Source: Dendrobium chrysotoxum (taxonomy: Eukaryota > Streptophyta > Magnoliopsida > Asparagales > Orchidaceae). Taken from it: a DNA stretch of 64,000 nucleotides. Shown piece by piece: positions 1 to 11,711 of this stretch (positions are counted from its first letter, which is position 1; each line of letters starts with the position of its first letter). Position numbers and translations under genes: made by a program. The DNA lies in the NCBI GenBank assembly GCA_019925795.1, contig CM034300.1, forward strand, positions 78,143,360 through 78,207,359. Direction: 5' to 3'. The notes below the pieces were generated by a model, which was not told the origin of the DNA, ran no database searches, and saw nothing but the letters and a program-made list of their open reading frames with translations.

Positions 1-100
1 CGCAACTATAATTTTGATTGACTATTACTTTCTTATTGCTTTCTATTTTCTTATGTTAAGTTATTTTTTATAATTAGAGTTGTTAATATGTGATAACTTT

Positions 101-313
101 AAGGGTTTATTTGGGGCAATTACAGCGTTTCATAAAGTTTATTATGAAGTTGCTATAGAGAAAACAACATCAAAATTATAGTTGCAGAAAGCAGCTTTTT
201 ACCACATAAATTTTTGAAAAGTAACGAGAAAGCAGAACAAAATAGTTCTCAAATAAAATTATAATTACTATTGAAAAATAAAATAGCTACAAAGCTAAAC
301 AAAATAGACCCTA
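101..313. repeat. Possible MITE with imperfect terminal inverted repeats
   Basis: The left end reads AAGGGTTTATTTGGGG and the right end, reverse-complemented, reads AGGGTCTATTTTGTTTAGC, so the first dozen bases match loosely. The interior is AT-rich and non-coding. This resembles decayed hAT-type MITEs elsewhere in the window (11607, 39231). No target duplication was found. The rest of 1-724 shows no gene. Confidence 0.3.
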
Positions 314-724
314 AGAAAGAAGCTGTTTTTTTAAAAGAATATATGTATAAATCTATATCACAAACAAATCCATACTCACTCGGCAGCTCTACTTATGACT
401 GTTTGTTTGAGCTGTGTCTGACTTCATATGATTCTGTTTCTTTATTATAATAAAAAATATGGGACAATTATGAAAAAACTGCTTCAAAATATATTTAAAA
501 TCTAATAAATAATTTTTATTAGCTAAATATTTGTTAACTCTCTGCGCGAAATTTAGTTTGTAATTAATCTTATAATTTTGAAAGTTATAATAAGCTTACT
601 TATCTATGATTTATTTGTGTGCTACTTATGATTAATAAAATATTTGATATAAATTCTAATAGCTGTTGATGTCACATTGTCACTATAAAATAAATTAATC
701 AGATCTGAATTTTGGTGGAATATT

Positions 725-819
725 TGAAATGGAAATTTTTGAAATTAAATTTAGCACTATCTTAAACACTGATTTAAATAAACTTATAATTGAAAGGAAC
801 TTCTCGATAAGATGAGTCT
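725..819 (+). repeat. Fragment of an older, related Tat-type LTR
   Basis: This stretch aligns with about 95 bp from the interior of the LTRs at 820, 31995 and 36774. It shares the GAAATTAAA, CTGATTT, AACTTATAAT and AAGATGAG blocks in the same order and spacing. It is closer to the LTR pair at 31995/36774 than to its neighbour. It stops exactly where the 5' LTR of the next element starts, which suggests that element inserted into an older relative. The matching other half was not found after 9001. Confidence 0.6.
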
Positions 820-2076
820 TGATACATCCTCGAAAAATTATCTTGATCGGGCACGAATCTTGAGGCAAAATCAGGTTGAAAACTTCAAACATTAAAATTG
901 GGACCACCTGAACTCCGATTTCGACAAACTTGTAGTCGAACTGAACGTCTCGGAAATACGAACCCAACGGCACCAAATTCAACCTAATCCGAGCCCAAAT
1001 GGGTCCAAATCAAGGGTCTGAAGCGCTGTTGGAAGGTTCAAATCATAATTTGGATTACCAAACAGTCTCCAAATATGACGTGCTTATAGTCTAATCGAGC
1101 GTCTCGACGAGACGAATCCAACGAGCCTAAGATTGCCAAAATCCGATATCTCTAAGGCCTCAAAAAATCTGGCAAACGGTCCACAATCAAGGGATTCAAC
1201 ATCGGCTGTCCATTCAAACCACTCCCTAATTACCCTTGATCTTTCACCTATTTACGGGCTATGTCACTCTCAAAAATCTATAAATAGATCCCCCTCTCCT
1301 CCTTAAAGAGGTACCTAATCCTAAGAGAGAAAGAGAGAGCTTTTGCCACCTTGCTCCTCCTCGACCACCGCCTGAGGCCCTGCACTTCGTCGGACCACCG
1401 CCTAAGGCTCTGCACTTCTTCGGACCATCGCCTGAGGCCCTGCACTTCGTCGGACCACCGCCTGAGGCCCTGCACTTCGCCGGACAACCGCCTGAGGCCC
1501 TGCACTTCACCGGACCACCGCCCGAGGCCCTACACTTTGCCGGACCACCGCCTGAGGCCCTGCACTTCTCCGAACCATTGCCTAAGGCCCTGCACTTGGC
1601 CGGACCACCGCCTGAGGCCCTGCACTTCGCTGGACCACCGCCCGAGGCCCTGCACTTCGCCGGACCACCGCCTGAGGCCCTGCACTTCGCCGGACCACCA
1701 CCTGAGGCCCTGCACTTCACCTGACCACTGCCTGAGGCCCTGCACTTCGCCGGATTACCGCCTAGGACCCAAAGTTCTGCCAGATCACCTGAAGATCCCA
1801 AAGTTCCGCCAGCACGACATCAGATTTTCACATACCCCTGACTTCAACCCGACGGTTGATACTTGTAATCTGATCGCCCTCGGAGGCGAGTCAGCCCCCT
1901 GTAATTAACTCAAATTGTAGTTGAATCATTTCAACTGGGCCAGGCCCAGTGGTTTTTCCCGTTTCAGGATTTTCCACTTAAAAAATCTTGTGTTCCCTGT
2001 GTGTGAGCTGGATATTCATGCAACGCCAAGACATAAAATTCTAACTCTATCACCACGTATATTCTAACCCGCAACA
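820..2076 (+). repeat. 5' LTR of the 820-9001 Gypsy element
   Basis: It starts TGATACATCC and ends CGCAACA directly before the primer-binding site. Its first 314 bp recur at 8687-9001. A TATA box (CTATAAATAG) lies near 1278-1287, followed by a 30-bp minisatellite. The LTR is homologous in its 5' half to the LTRs of the element at 31995-37760. Confidence 0.88.
1361..1775 (+). repeat. 30-bp minisatellite inside the LTR, about 13-14 copies
   Basis: The unit contains GACCACCGCCTGAGGCCC and TGCACTTCGCCG, repeated every 30 bp with point differences. Because 30 is divisible by three, open frames of about 180 codons run through it on both strands. Their proteins are only the repeat read over and over, so they are not genes. 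The array lies just downstream of the LTR TATA box, in the likely R/U5 part. The LTRs at 31995 and 36774 carry a different CCGACTACGGTCTCTCC repeat at the equivalent place. Confidence 0.9.
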
Positions 2077-2077
2077 G

Positions 2078-2096
2078 TTTGGCACTGTTTGTGGGA
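2078..2096 (+). other. Primer-binding site of the Gypsy element
   Basis: TTTGGCACTGTTTGTGGGA sits one base after the LTR end. It resembles the TGGCGCC-type site common in Tat elements, with the CGCC core decayed to CACT. Confidence 0.6.
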
Positions 2097-2585
2097 ATGC
2101 CAGTCCCACTATCCTAGAGAACCACTGCAATGGCCAACAGGCGCAGTAATAACATCTTAGGAGCCTCCCGCTCCAATTCACATCAATCCCGAAATTAGTC
2201 CCTGAATCAGGGACGCCAGGAATCTGCCTCTTTTCACCCCGGTGGCCGAAACTCTATCGGAGAAGGGACTTCAGAACCGTCCCTAGAACATCGTATCCAG
2301 AGAATGGAGGATTCTCAGAAAGAGATCCTTCAACTCCTACAAGAGACCTGACAACCAGCACCAGCACCCCCTGATGAGATTCTTCTCCCTCGAGATCCAC
2401 CATGAGTCGAAGATGTTCCATAAGAACATCTCTATGTCGAGTTTCCTCTTCCTCCCCCAAGGAGATGCCCTGCAACACGTCAAGATGATGAACTTATTGA
2501 CATAGCCAGCTCTACCCATCCTTCACGCGCAGACCATAAACATCACATCCCTCGGGATGCTCATGAAAACTTAGCTCGACCGCAT

Positions 2586-3600
2586 ATGGCCGAACTCCCT
2601 CGTAACGCCTTACGGCATGAGCTACGAAGATTAGTCCAAGAAGAATTCCCCGGGGGAGGTATGAGACGATCTCTATGTCAGTGGGACCTTCAGGAGTCAT
2701 CACCCCTAACCGAAGCCATTCTTCAGCATCCTATTCCTGCAGGATTCAAATTACCAAGCGTCAATCCCTACGATGGTACATCCGACCAGTACGAACACAT
2801 CGACCACTATAGAACCATCATGCACATCCAGCGAGCCTCAGATGCGCTCCTCTGCCAGGTCTTTTTGGCTACCCTCAAAGGACAAGCCCGAACATGATTC
2901 TATTCACTCCCCGCCGGGACCATTACAACATTCATCAAATTAGCCAAAGTATTTGTCGAACAATTCGTTGCCAACAGGAGAATGGTAAAAGACTCTTCCC
3001 ACCTCTCAGGAATTCGCCAGAATGAAAATGAGTCCCTCAAAAAATACTTCCGGAGATTTTCTACTGAAACACGACAAATTCCAGGAGTAGATCCTGAATT
3101 ATTGAGAGGAGTCTTTCTCGGAGGACTTCGTCCTGGACTCTTCTACTCATCACTTATGCGAGACACAGTCCCTTTGTATGCTGACTTGATCCATCGTGTG
3201 GAGGCACAAATCTCTGCCAATGAGGCCATTAACGCCCATAGAAAGTAGTTTGAGCATACAAATGGGAGGCAAAAAAGTGTCACAGGGACGAAAAATCAAT
3301 CCTCACAACGAAAGAAATAAGGAAGTCACAATCTGCCCCCTCAACCCTCACAGCCACGACGAGAGCCTCGCCAAGAAAAGGAATACACTCCTCTGAATGT
3401 ATCTTGGGCGAATATACTAATGGCTCTTCAAAATCAAGAAAACGTCAAGTGGCTACATCCTTTGAAACCCAACGTTGGGAATCAGGAGCAATACTGCCAT
3501 TTTCACCGTAGTCGAGGACATACTACTGAAGCCTGCAGACAACTCAAAGAAGAAATCAAAAGGCTGATCCGACAAGGGTATCTTCGATAATTTGTCAAGA
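2586..3600 (+). pseudogene. gag (capsid/nucleocapsid) remnant of the Tat element
   Basis: The two pieces 2586-2897 and 2982-3248 read as a plant retrotransposon gag: PSVNPYDGTSDQYEHIDHY, then FVEQFVANRRM and KYFRRFSTETRQIPGVD. An in-frame TGA at 2895 interrupts it. Around 3490-3545 another piece shows a zinc-finger-like C-H-F-H...G-H-T-T-E-A-C cluster typical of Tat gag, followed by a stop in the YLR*FVKNPPARDEG segment. Gag would package the element RNA in cytoplasmic particles. The breaks mean it cannot be made whole from this copy. Confidence 0.82.
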
Positions 3601-3677
3601 ATCCACCAGCCCGAGATGAAGGTGTCCCGGCTGGGGGGCAGAATCAACAGCAAAAGCAACCAGCGAACAATCGCCAA

Positions 3678-4220
3678 ATGGTTGGCAAAATTGAAACTAT
3701 TGTTGGGGGTCCTTTAAGGCCAAATCAAGTAATGATCGCTGTCACCAAAGAGCCAACACCAAAGAAGTCCCGCACCGACTATTCCATTGCCTTCAATGAT
3801 TCTAACTTAGAGGGAGTAAAGACTCCTCATCAAGACCCCCTCGTAATAAGCGTAGGGATTGGCGACCCGTGCTATAAAGTCAGAAGGATCTTGGTTGACA
3901 ACGGAAGCTCCGTAGATGTCTTATTCTACTCCACTTTTCTCAGCATGGGTCTTGCTAGATAAAAACTCCAACCTGCTGCAGGACCGCTATACAGATTTGA
4001 CAATCGGCCCGTACGAGTAGAAGGTACAATCAGTCTCTCTTTATATTAAGAGAATTCCCCCGACAAGCCACCAACTCCATCCAGTTTATTGTCGTAAAGT
4101 CAGAATCAACATACAATGCTATTTTCGGAAGGCCACTATAGTCGATCTTCGGGATTGTTGCCTCGATTCCACACCTTAAGCTGAAATTTCTCACACTAGC
4201 AGGGATTGGCATAGTGTAAG
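3678..4220 (+). pseudogene. Aspartic protease remnant of the Tat element
   Basis: The frame 3678-3962 contains VRRILVDNGSSVDVLFYSTF, where D-N-G is the variant active-site triad of plant Gypsy proteases (usual D-[TS]-G). A stop follows at 3960. Further downstream, another frame shows the expected NAIFGRP flap-side motif near 4110-4130, with a stop right behind it. The protease would cut the Gag-Pol polyprotein. Stops and at least one frame change make it non-functional. Confidence 0.75.
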
Positions 4221-4499
4221 GAGATTAGCAAGAGGCACAATCTTATTATCTTCGACAAGCTCAACCACGCCCTTCAATTACCTTAAGCATCGAGGATTTT
4301 GATCTGCAAAATGAAGACATTCCTCAAAAGGCCTCCCCCGTTGAGGATCTTGTGTGTATCTCCCTATCCGATGAGCATCCTTTAAGAACAGTGCAGATCG
4401 GGTCATTACTCTTAGAATAAGAGAAGACAAAGTACGTAGAGTTTCTACAAAGAAATCAAGATGTCTTTGCCTGGAGTCCAGCAGACATGCCTGGAATTA

Positions 4500-5840
4500 G
4501 TCCGGAGGTAATCACACACTCCCTCAAGCTAAACCCAACATACAAGCCGGTTATACAGAGGAAGCGGAGTTTTGCTCTAGAACACCAGCAAGCAATCGAA
4601 AAAGAGATCGATAAACTCATGAAAGCTGGATTCATACGGGAGGTACATTATCCCACCTAGCTGGCAAATGTAGTTATGGTCAAGAAGAGTAGTGGAGCTT
4701 GGAGGATGTGCGTAGACTACATAGACCTCAACAAGGCCTATACGAAAGACAGTTTTTTACTCCCTCGTATCGATCAACTAGTGGATGCCACATATGGGCA
4801 CCAAATGCTGAGCTTCATGGATGCCTACTCAGGCTACAACCAAATAAGAATAAATCCCACAGATGAGGAGGCGACGGCTTTTCAAACAAATAGTGGACTA
4901 TACTGCTACCAGGTTATGCCCTTTGGACAGAAAAATGCGGGAGCCACATACCAGCGTCTCATGAATAAAGTATTTAAAGACCTTATTGGGCACACTATGG
5001 AGGTATACGTGGATGATATGCTGGTCAAAAGCCTTGAAAAGTCCCAGCATATCTCTGATTTGGAACAATGCTTCTGTCTCATGCGATCTTATAACATGCG
5101 CTTCAACCCCTCTAAATGCGTATTCAGAGTTGCCTCAGGAAAATCCCTAGGGTTCATGGTCACCCATCGAGGGATTGAGGCCAATCCTGAGAAGATCAAG
5201 GCTCTAAGGGACATGATGCCTCCAAGAAATATCAAGGAAGTCCAGAGACTAAACGGAAGGATCGCGACGCTCTCTCGCTTCTTGGCTCGCTCAGGGAACA
5301 GATATCTGCCCTTCTTCAAGATCCTCAGAGGGGCCCAAAACTCAGGGTTTCAATGGACAGATGAATGCCATGAGACCTTCGAGCAACTTCGAACCTATCT
5401 AGCTTCACCTCCGCTACTTTCAAAACCAGTTGCAGGAGAAAAATTATTTTTGTACTTGGCTGTTTCTGCCCAAGCAATTAGTTCAGTCCTGGTCCGAGAA
5501 GAGAATGCTACTCAACGCCCCATATACTATGTCAACAAGATCTTATCTGAAACGGAAGGACGTTATCCCTTGGTAGATAAGACAATATTAGCATTAGTCT
5601 ACTCATCTAGGAAGCTACGCCCCTACTTCCAAGCCCATACAATCGGAGTCTACACGAACTTGCCACTGAAAAATATCCTTCAAAAGCCCGAAGCCTCTCG
5701 CAGGCTCATCAAGTGGTCTGTAGAACTGGGAGAGTTTGACATTCATTACCTGTCTAGACCCGACATCAAGTCTCAAGCGCTTGTAGATTTTGTGGTTGAA
5801 TGCACCATCTCGGTATCTGACAAGTCTCTAAGCGCCTCTC
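4500..5840 (+). pseudogene. Reverse transcriptase and first RNase H remnant
   Basis: The long frame 4676-5953 (425 codons) covers most of it; a stop just before 4676 separates it from the N-terminal fingers, still legible from about 4500. Visible motifs are CVDYIDLNKA, FMDAYSGYNQI, VMPFGQKNAGATYQRLM and the catalytic YVDDML at about 5005-5022. The RNase H part follows (FQWTDECHETFEQL to SQALVDFVVE, about 5350-5790). There the usual catalytic first Asp segment reads LYLAVSAQAISSVLV, so this first RNase H looks inactive, as in other Tat elements. Catalytic residues of RT are kept but the gene is interrupted on both sides. Confidence 0.88.
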
Positions 5841-5844
5841 CTTC

Positions 5845-6245
5845 TCCCTCGTGCTGGACGATGTATGTTGACGGAGCATCTGGAAATTCTAGCGCTGGAG
5901 CAAGAATCTTGTTGATCACGCTGCAACAAGTTACTCTTGAATACGGGCTCTGACTTAAGTTCCCTGCAACAAACAACGCAGCGGAATACGAGGCTCTTAT
6001 TGCCAGATTACGTTTGGCAATCGACTATGAAGTACAAAACCTGGTAGCCTACACCGATTCCTAGTTAGTTGCCTCACAGGTGGAGGGAGAGTTCGATGTT
6101 CACAATCCCCAATTGGCCCTCTATTGCAGTATAGTAAAATTGCTCTTAGCTCATATAAATAAACATCAGATTATCCACATCCTTTGAGAACAAAATGCAC
6201 GAGCAGATGCCCTCTCCAAATTAGCTACTGCTGCAACCGGTGACA
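5845..6245 (+). pseudogene. Archaeal-type second RNase H remnant
   Basis: It starts in the RT frame with WTMYVDGASGNSSAG and continues, after a TGA at about 5951, with NNAAEYEALIARLRLAIDYE and then YTDS followed by a TAG at about 6063. It ends with ARADALSKLA. These are the D, E, D, D positions of the RNase H domain that Tat elements gained in addition to their own. In this lineage it is thought to supply the activity lost from the first RNase H. Two stops inactivate this copy. Confidence 0.82.
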
Positions 6246-6399
6246 CATTCAAAAGAAAGTGTATCGAGGAGATCTATTTTCCAAGTATTCCATGCCCGTG
6301 GATAATACAGTCAATTGATTCAGGAGAGACGTCATGGATTGACCCCCTCCTAACTTTCTTACAAGAGGGTGTTCTTCCTGAAGACCCGATAGTGGCAGT

Positions 6400-7543
6400 A
6401 CGACTTCGAAGGCAGGCATCAAAATTTACTGTTATAAATGGGGAGTTGTACAAACGAGCCTTCTCAGGACCCTACCTCAAGTGCCTTCCTCCCTCGGAAG
6501 CAAGTTATACACTCCGAGAAGTACATTCAGGGATATGTGGAGAACATCTGGGCGGAAGGGCGTTAGCCTAGAAGATCATGAGACAAGGGTTCTACTGGCC
6601 AACGATGAAGCAGGATGCACTGGAGTTCGTACGGAGGTGCATCAGTTGCCAGTTACACGTCAAACTCGCTCATTCACCTGCTATGGAGATCACGATACTA
6701 CAAAGTCCATGGCCATTTGCCCAATGGGGGATCGATATAATGGGGCACTTCCCCATGGCCAATAGACAGCGGAAGTTTATTATCTTGGCTGTGGATTATT
6801 TCACCAAGTGGATAGAGGCCGAACCTCTGGCAAAAATCACCAAGGCAAATGCCAAGCAGTTCCTATAGAAAAGCATAATATGTCATTTTGGCATTCCCGC
6901 AAAAGTTATCATCGATAACGGAACGCAGTTCACTGGAAAGATCTTTACCACATTTTGTAAAGATCTCCATATTCAGCTAGTACACACGACTGTGGCCTAT
7001 CCCTTGACCAATGGACAGACGGAGGTCACCAATCGGACAATCCTAAGAGGGTTGAAGACGTGGCTGGAGAAGGCTGAGGGGCAATGAGCTGATGAGCTCC
7101 CAAACGTCCTCTAAGCCTATCGTACCACGGCAAGGACCCCAACAGGAGAAACCCCGTATAATCTTTTCTTTGGCACAGAGGCCATCATCCCCGTCGACAT
7201 TGGAGTCCCAAGTCATAGAGTTTAAACTTTTGACTTCAATCTAGACCTCCTTCCAGAGGCAAGAGACGAGGCAATGCTGAAGGCTGCTGTGTATCACCAG
7301 AGAGTTGCCTGTCACTATAACCGAAGAATAAAATCATGCCGTATATCAATTGGGGATCTAGTTCTGCGCAGCATCGACGCGGCAGGAAAAGGCCCTCAAT
7401 GCAGCAAACTCTCCCCCCTCTGGGAGGGTCCGTACTTGGTAGCAGCCATGGTAAAGCCCGGAACCTTCAAACTGAAGGATGCTGAGAGAAAAATGCTTCC
7501 TCGGACCTGGAATGTGGATAATCTCCACAAATACTATCAGTAA
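6400..7543 (+). pseudogene. Integrase remnant with GPY/F-type C-terminus
   Basis: In order the pieces show: the zinc region GFYWPTMKQDALEFVRRCISCQ (C-x2-C); core WGIDIMGHFP (first Asp); IIDNGTQFTG (second Asp, about 6911-6940); TNGQTEVTNRTI (Glu, about 7009-7038); then GDLVLRSIDA and LSPLWEGPYLV of the C-terminal module, ending NLHKYYQ with a stop at 7543. The D,D,E triad is readable, but stops and frame changes interrupt it (for example a stop at about 6868 and another at about 7085). Integrase would insert element DNA into the chromosome. Confidence 0.85.
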
Positions 7544-8670
7544 AAAATAGAAGTGTTATTTGTTTTAAGTACTGTATACCCTTAGTATAAAGTGTCGTTT
7601 ATCTCTTGTATTGTTAGTAACGCTTGTAGCTCCTACCCCTGAATTATATCAGGGAAGTGTGATGTTGTTTAATATAGTAACTCTGTTCCCTTGTTCAATT
7701 ACATTATCTCCTTCTTCAGATAGGATTGTAATGATAATCGCACATACGCTATGAACTTCAATCTTGAAATCCTTGATTCGAGTAATACGCAATCACTATT
7801 GCAACGCAATCACAGGATGATCAATCCTAGGGGGATTTGATCCGACCTCTTTCACACAGGTTAAAAAGGCATCAAATAATGCTTCAATCAATAACCTCAG
7901 ATAGGTCAAAACATCCTAGGTAGATGTCACTTGGTTATAATATCCTTTGTTCAAGGCATACACACTCTTCGTTGCACCTCAATCACTAAATAATCGATCC
8001 TAGGGGGATTTGATATAACCGCTTTCACACAGGTTAAATAGCATCATACAATGCTATAGTCAATAACCTCAGAAATGTCAACTATCCTTCAATCTTAAAC
8101 TCCTTGATTCAAGAGACCCGAGTCTTAATCACTGGATGTTTGGTCCCGAATGGGTCCAATATGACTTCCTTTACATAAATTGAAAAGGCCTTATCTGACA
8201 GCCCCAGACAAGCCGGGTACCTTAAGAGAGCATAAATGAAATTCACTTGAGCTAAAAGCACTGAAATTCACTTGAGCTAAAAAGCACTGAAATACTTTTC
8301 ACTAATAAATGCATAAACAATCCACTACTGAATTATAAAAGACAACCTATATGAACACAAATATCTAACACAAATAAAAAGAACTAAGAAAGATCAAGTA
8401 GTACAGCTAGCAAAGATCTACTCTATATCCACGATCAAGTGCCACGTTAGCGCCACATCGCAGTACCCAAATTTAGGTCCGGAAAAGCCAAATTAGACGT
8501 TTTTGGGGTCTCCGGAACCATTTTTCAACGTTTCACACTCAATTTTGATGCTTTTAGAGCCGTTCGAGACATCTACAAACAAGATCGATTATTTCCAAAT
8601 TTCAAGTCACGTCAAAAATTCTCCAAAAACTGTGACACATGTTTTCGGACTTCTGGAGCTTCGATGTCCG
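7544..8670 (+). other. 3' non-coding region of the Tat element with degenerate repeats
   Basis: No gene is present. Blocks such as CCTAGGGGGATTTGAT, CTTTCACACAGGTTAAA and AATAACCTCAGA-AGGTCAA recur about every 150 bp between 7830 and 8100. A further short duplication of GAAATTCACTTGAGCTAAAA lies near 8240-8285. The same block type forms the longer array at 34440-35340, which links the two elements. Confidence 0.7.
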
Positions 8671-8682
8671 AAAATAGGGGGG
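8671..8682 (+). other. Polypurine tract
   Basis: AAAATAGGGGGG lies four bases before the 3' LTR. This is the expected plus-strand priming site. The identical tract precedes the 3' LTR at 36774. Confidence 0.85.
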
Positions 8683-8686
8683 CAAC

Positions 8687-9001
8687 TGATACATCCTCGA
8701 AAAATTATCTTGATCGGGCACGAATCTAGAGGCAAAACCAGGTTGGAAATTTCAAACATTAAAATTGGGACCACCCGAACTCCGATTTCGACAAAATTAT
8801 AGTCGAACTGAACGTCTCGGAAATACGAACCCAACGGCACCAAATTCAACCTAATCCGAGCCCAAATGAGTCCAAATCAAGGGTCTGAAGCGTTGTTGGA
8901 AGGTTCAAACAATAATTTGGATTACCAAATGGTCTCCAAATATGACGTGCTTATAGTCTAATCGAGCGTCTCGACGAGACAAATCCAACGAGCCTAAGAT
9001 C
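8687..9001 (+). repeat. Truncated 3' LTR of the 820-9001 element
   Basis: It matches 820-1135 from TGATACATCC up to CCTAAGATCGCC and then breaks off into unrelated sequence. About 940 bp of LTR, including the TATA box and minisatellite, are missing. Confidence 0.88.
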
Positions 9002-9062
9002 GCCTATGAAAGGGTTTATCTTGAGGGTGTAAACAATGATTATCTGACGAAGTTCTTGGGGT

Positions 9063-9466
9063 TTTAAAATTGGGGTTATTTTTAAAAAGGAGCTTGATTA
9101 CAAAATAATTATGGAAAAGAAGTATGATTATTAAAAATTTTAAAAAGGAGCAAAAATGTTAAATAATTTTGAGGGGGCTTTATAGGGAACCAAATACTCA
9201 CCATATGAGTGAAAGTTGGTTGTTGTTTAATTGTAGCAAGTTTTTTTATTTATAAAATAAATCAATTAATAATTTTTTTATATTTTCTTAAGAAAACGCT
9301 AACCTATTTGACGTTTTTTTTTAATAAGTCAAATAAATTAGCATTTTCTTAAGAAAACGTCAAATTATTTGATGTTTTTGCTTCTTTTTAAAATTTTTAA
9401 TAATCACGCTATTTTCCTTTAATTACTTTGTAATCAAGCTTCTTTTTAAAAATAACCCTTAAAATA
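9063..9466. repeat. Foldback MITE with arms of about 105 bp
   Basis: The left arm (GGGTTATTTTTAAAAAGGAG, CTTGATTACAAA, GATTATTAAAAATTTTAAAA) reappears inverted in the right arm (about 9355-9466) with some mismatches. A second inverted pair around 9288-9360 (CTTAAGAAAACGCTAA and its complement) lies in the centre. It is non-coding. No clear target duplication was found. Confidence 0.8.
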
Positions 9467-11606
9467 GATGGAAAACATATATAAAATACACACTCACATG
9501 ATCTAAAACGCAAGAGAACTTAGAGATCTAATGAACTTAAGAACCCTATATAATGATCAACGTCAACAATCACTGCTAGCAATCACGGCCGCTCAAACAC
9601 CATTGCTTGATCATGCTCACCGCACCAAAATCATCTACCGACATCATCTGATCATTATTGTCGAACTGCAAACATCAAACCATCACCACCTTATTATCAT
9701 CACCTGATTAATATTATTTGATTGTCATCACCATCCTTCACTGCATCCCGTATTCTTCATCAAATTTCTATGAGATCAACCTAACAACCAATTTTTTTTT
9801 AATAATATCTTCTCTAAGTGAGAGAAAGAACAGACTTCTATAATATTCTATAATGAACTACTTTAATTGAGTTAGGCTTTATAATTTTTTTTTCATTTTA
9901 TATTATTACATGACCAATTTAGCATCTCCTCAGAATTATTTATTTATTTATCTATGTGTAAAATTTGATAATCTCTCCATGAATATCCTAACATGCAAGA
10001 TCTCTCATAATCATTTATAAAAAAATATCTTTCAAATATTCATATCTATTGTGAAACTAGCCCATTAACTATTGCATTTTTGCAAAACTATATATATAAA
10101 TATAACATATCTTTGAAGTCTAAAGGACGAAGATTTTCTCTGTGTGACAATAGAAAATCAGTTGAATCCGTGGGCAATGTGAAGGATTTGAATTGGCCCG
10201 TACATATACAGAATCGATTGGGCCCCCACGATGATGGGCCAATAAAGCCTTCAAATTAGGGCAAAGTTTAACTGCTTAACTATTTCAAGCAAGAGCATAT
10301 ACCAAGTTAGGATATGGTTGCTTGTGCTTTCATTCTACAATCAATTCACTTATAGATATTTTTTCTTAATTTTTTTTAAAATTAATTAAAGAATTACCCT
10401 ATTTTCTTATAGATACTTCATTCTATAATTTTTAATACAAGCATTATTTATAGTCAGATATCACCCTACAAAGATGACAATTTGATATAATCTCATAGAA
10501 TGTGATCGATTAATGTCATTGCAACCACCTATATAGCGAGAAAGCACACTTGACAAGTTGAAAGCAATTCCGAGCTTATAGAGAAGTTACATTCAGTGGG
10601 CAAATAAATACCCTCGATGTGTCATTATATTAATCTTTATTATTAATATACAATGTGTCTTGACATTAGACATGCTCCATTATTCAATGAATCTTCAATT
10701 AATTTTTTGGAAACATGCAATGCTATAAACGAACATAATTCCATCTCTTCCAAGAAGGGAGAAATTATTCCGTGCAGAGTCCGGATGAAAAAGATATGTT
10801 CGGATTGTGAGTGTATACTTACATAAGTTACAAGAAAAATACTATCGATATTACTTACATAAGTTACAAGAAAAATACTATCGATATTACATTCTTCTCA
10901 AATTGTGAATATATTTTCTTAGATCTTCTCATCTTTGTAGCAAGCATGGGTCATAACCAATTCAGTCCACTCTAAATCAAGCCTATTTTTCGCTGCAATA
11001 TTTTCTCTGCCTCATCGTAGAGTACCCCATTTCCAAATTTTCCTCAAATCTTCTAACACTTTTCATATAAACTCCTCTCATCTCGGTTAGATTTCACCAT
11101 TCGCATACTCTGATGCCCTTAATAGTAAATAGATCCATAAGCAACCACATCAAGAAGGTTGCATAGAGTGAGGAGGGCAATCTAGTTTTGGCGTGGATGA
11201 AGAAACCAAACGTAATGGTGTTCAATTTCCATCTCACATTCAGATAACTGCGATGCATTCTGTGCATGTTAATATGCCTTCCAACTATAACATTTTTGTC
11301 ACTCGGAAGCAGCTTAATTTTCGAAAGACACCAAAAATTTATTACCATTTTGATAACAACTAGGGTTATCCTCACTGACCAACCAACACACCCATTCCAC
11401 AATGATGAGAGAATTGCAATTGATAATACAAATTCATAAAGATTCTTATGATAAAAAAAAAAAAAAAAAAAACATCCCCTAAACATTTGAATTTTTAGAG
11501 CAGATATTCTCATCAATTTTTTGCCAAAATCCTAAATCTAAAGGCATGGAATCAATCCGTTTTAATCATATTTTTTCATCATTCAATGCATAAATGAACT
11601 CAAGAT
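9467..11606. other. AT-rich intergenic stretch, no gene seen
   Basis: I see no recognisable protein, RNA gene or complete element. A 140-codon minus-strand frame at 11094-11516 passes through an A20 tract and matches no family I know. A short tandem duplication is listed separately at 10817. Confidence 0.5.
10817..10888. repeat. 36-bp tandem duplication
   Basis: Two copies of a 36-bp unit beginning ACTTACATAAGTTACAAG and ending CTATCGATATT stand head to tail with no differences, so the duplication is recent. Confidence 0.9.
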
Positions 11607-11711
11607 TAAGACTTCGTTTGGGATGACTTTTTTACTACTTTTTAAAACAACTTTTTCGCATAAAAAATTTAATTTTTTGCTAAAAAACTAAAAAATTGCT
11701 ATAAGTAGGGT

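Larger units (their letters stand above)
820..9001 (+). mobile_element. Decayed Ty3/Gypsy retrotransposon, Tat lineage
   Basis: The order is LTR, primer-binding site, gag, protease, reverse transcriptase, RNase H, archaeal-type RNase H, integrase, long 3' non-coding region, polypurine tract and truncated LTR. The second RNase H between the first RNase H and integrase marks the Tat lineage. Coding is broken by many stops and frameshifts, so the copy is dead. The 5' and 3' LTRs share about 314 bp with roughly 15 differences by eye, an old but not ancient insertion. The 3' LTR stops at about 9001 with no end sequence, so no target duplication can be read. Confidence 0.9.

Noticed and set aside
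1361..1775. CRISPR-like appearance of regular 30-bp repeats
   Set aside because: Units are directly adjacent with no unique spacers, and the setting is a plant LTR.
1259..1908. Overlapping frames of about 180 codons on both strands
   Set aside because: They arise from the 30-bp minisatellite, whose unit is a multiple of three; the proteins are pure repeat.
11094..11516. 140-codon minus-strand frame
   Set aside because: It includes a poly-Phe run from an A20 tract and matches no family I know.
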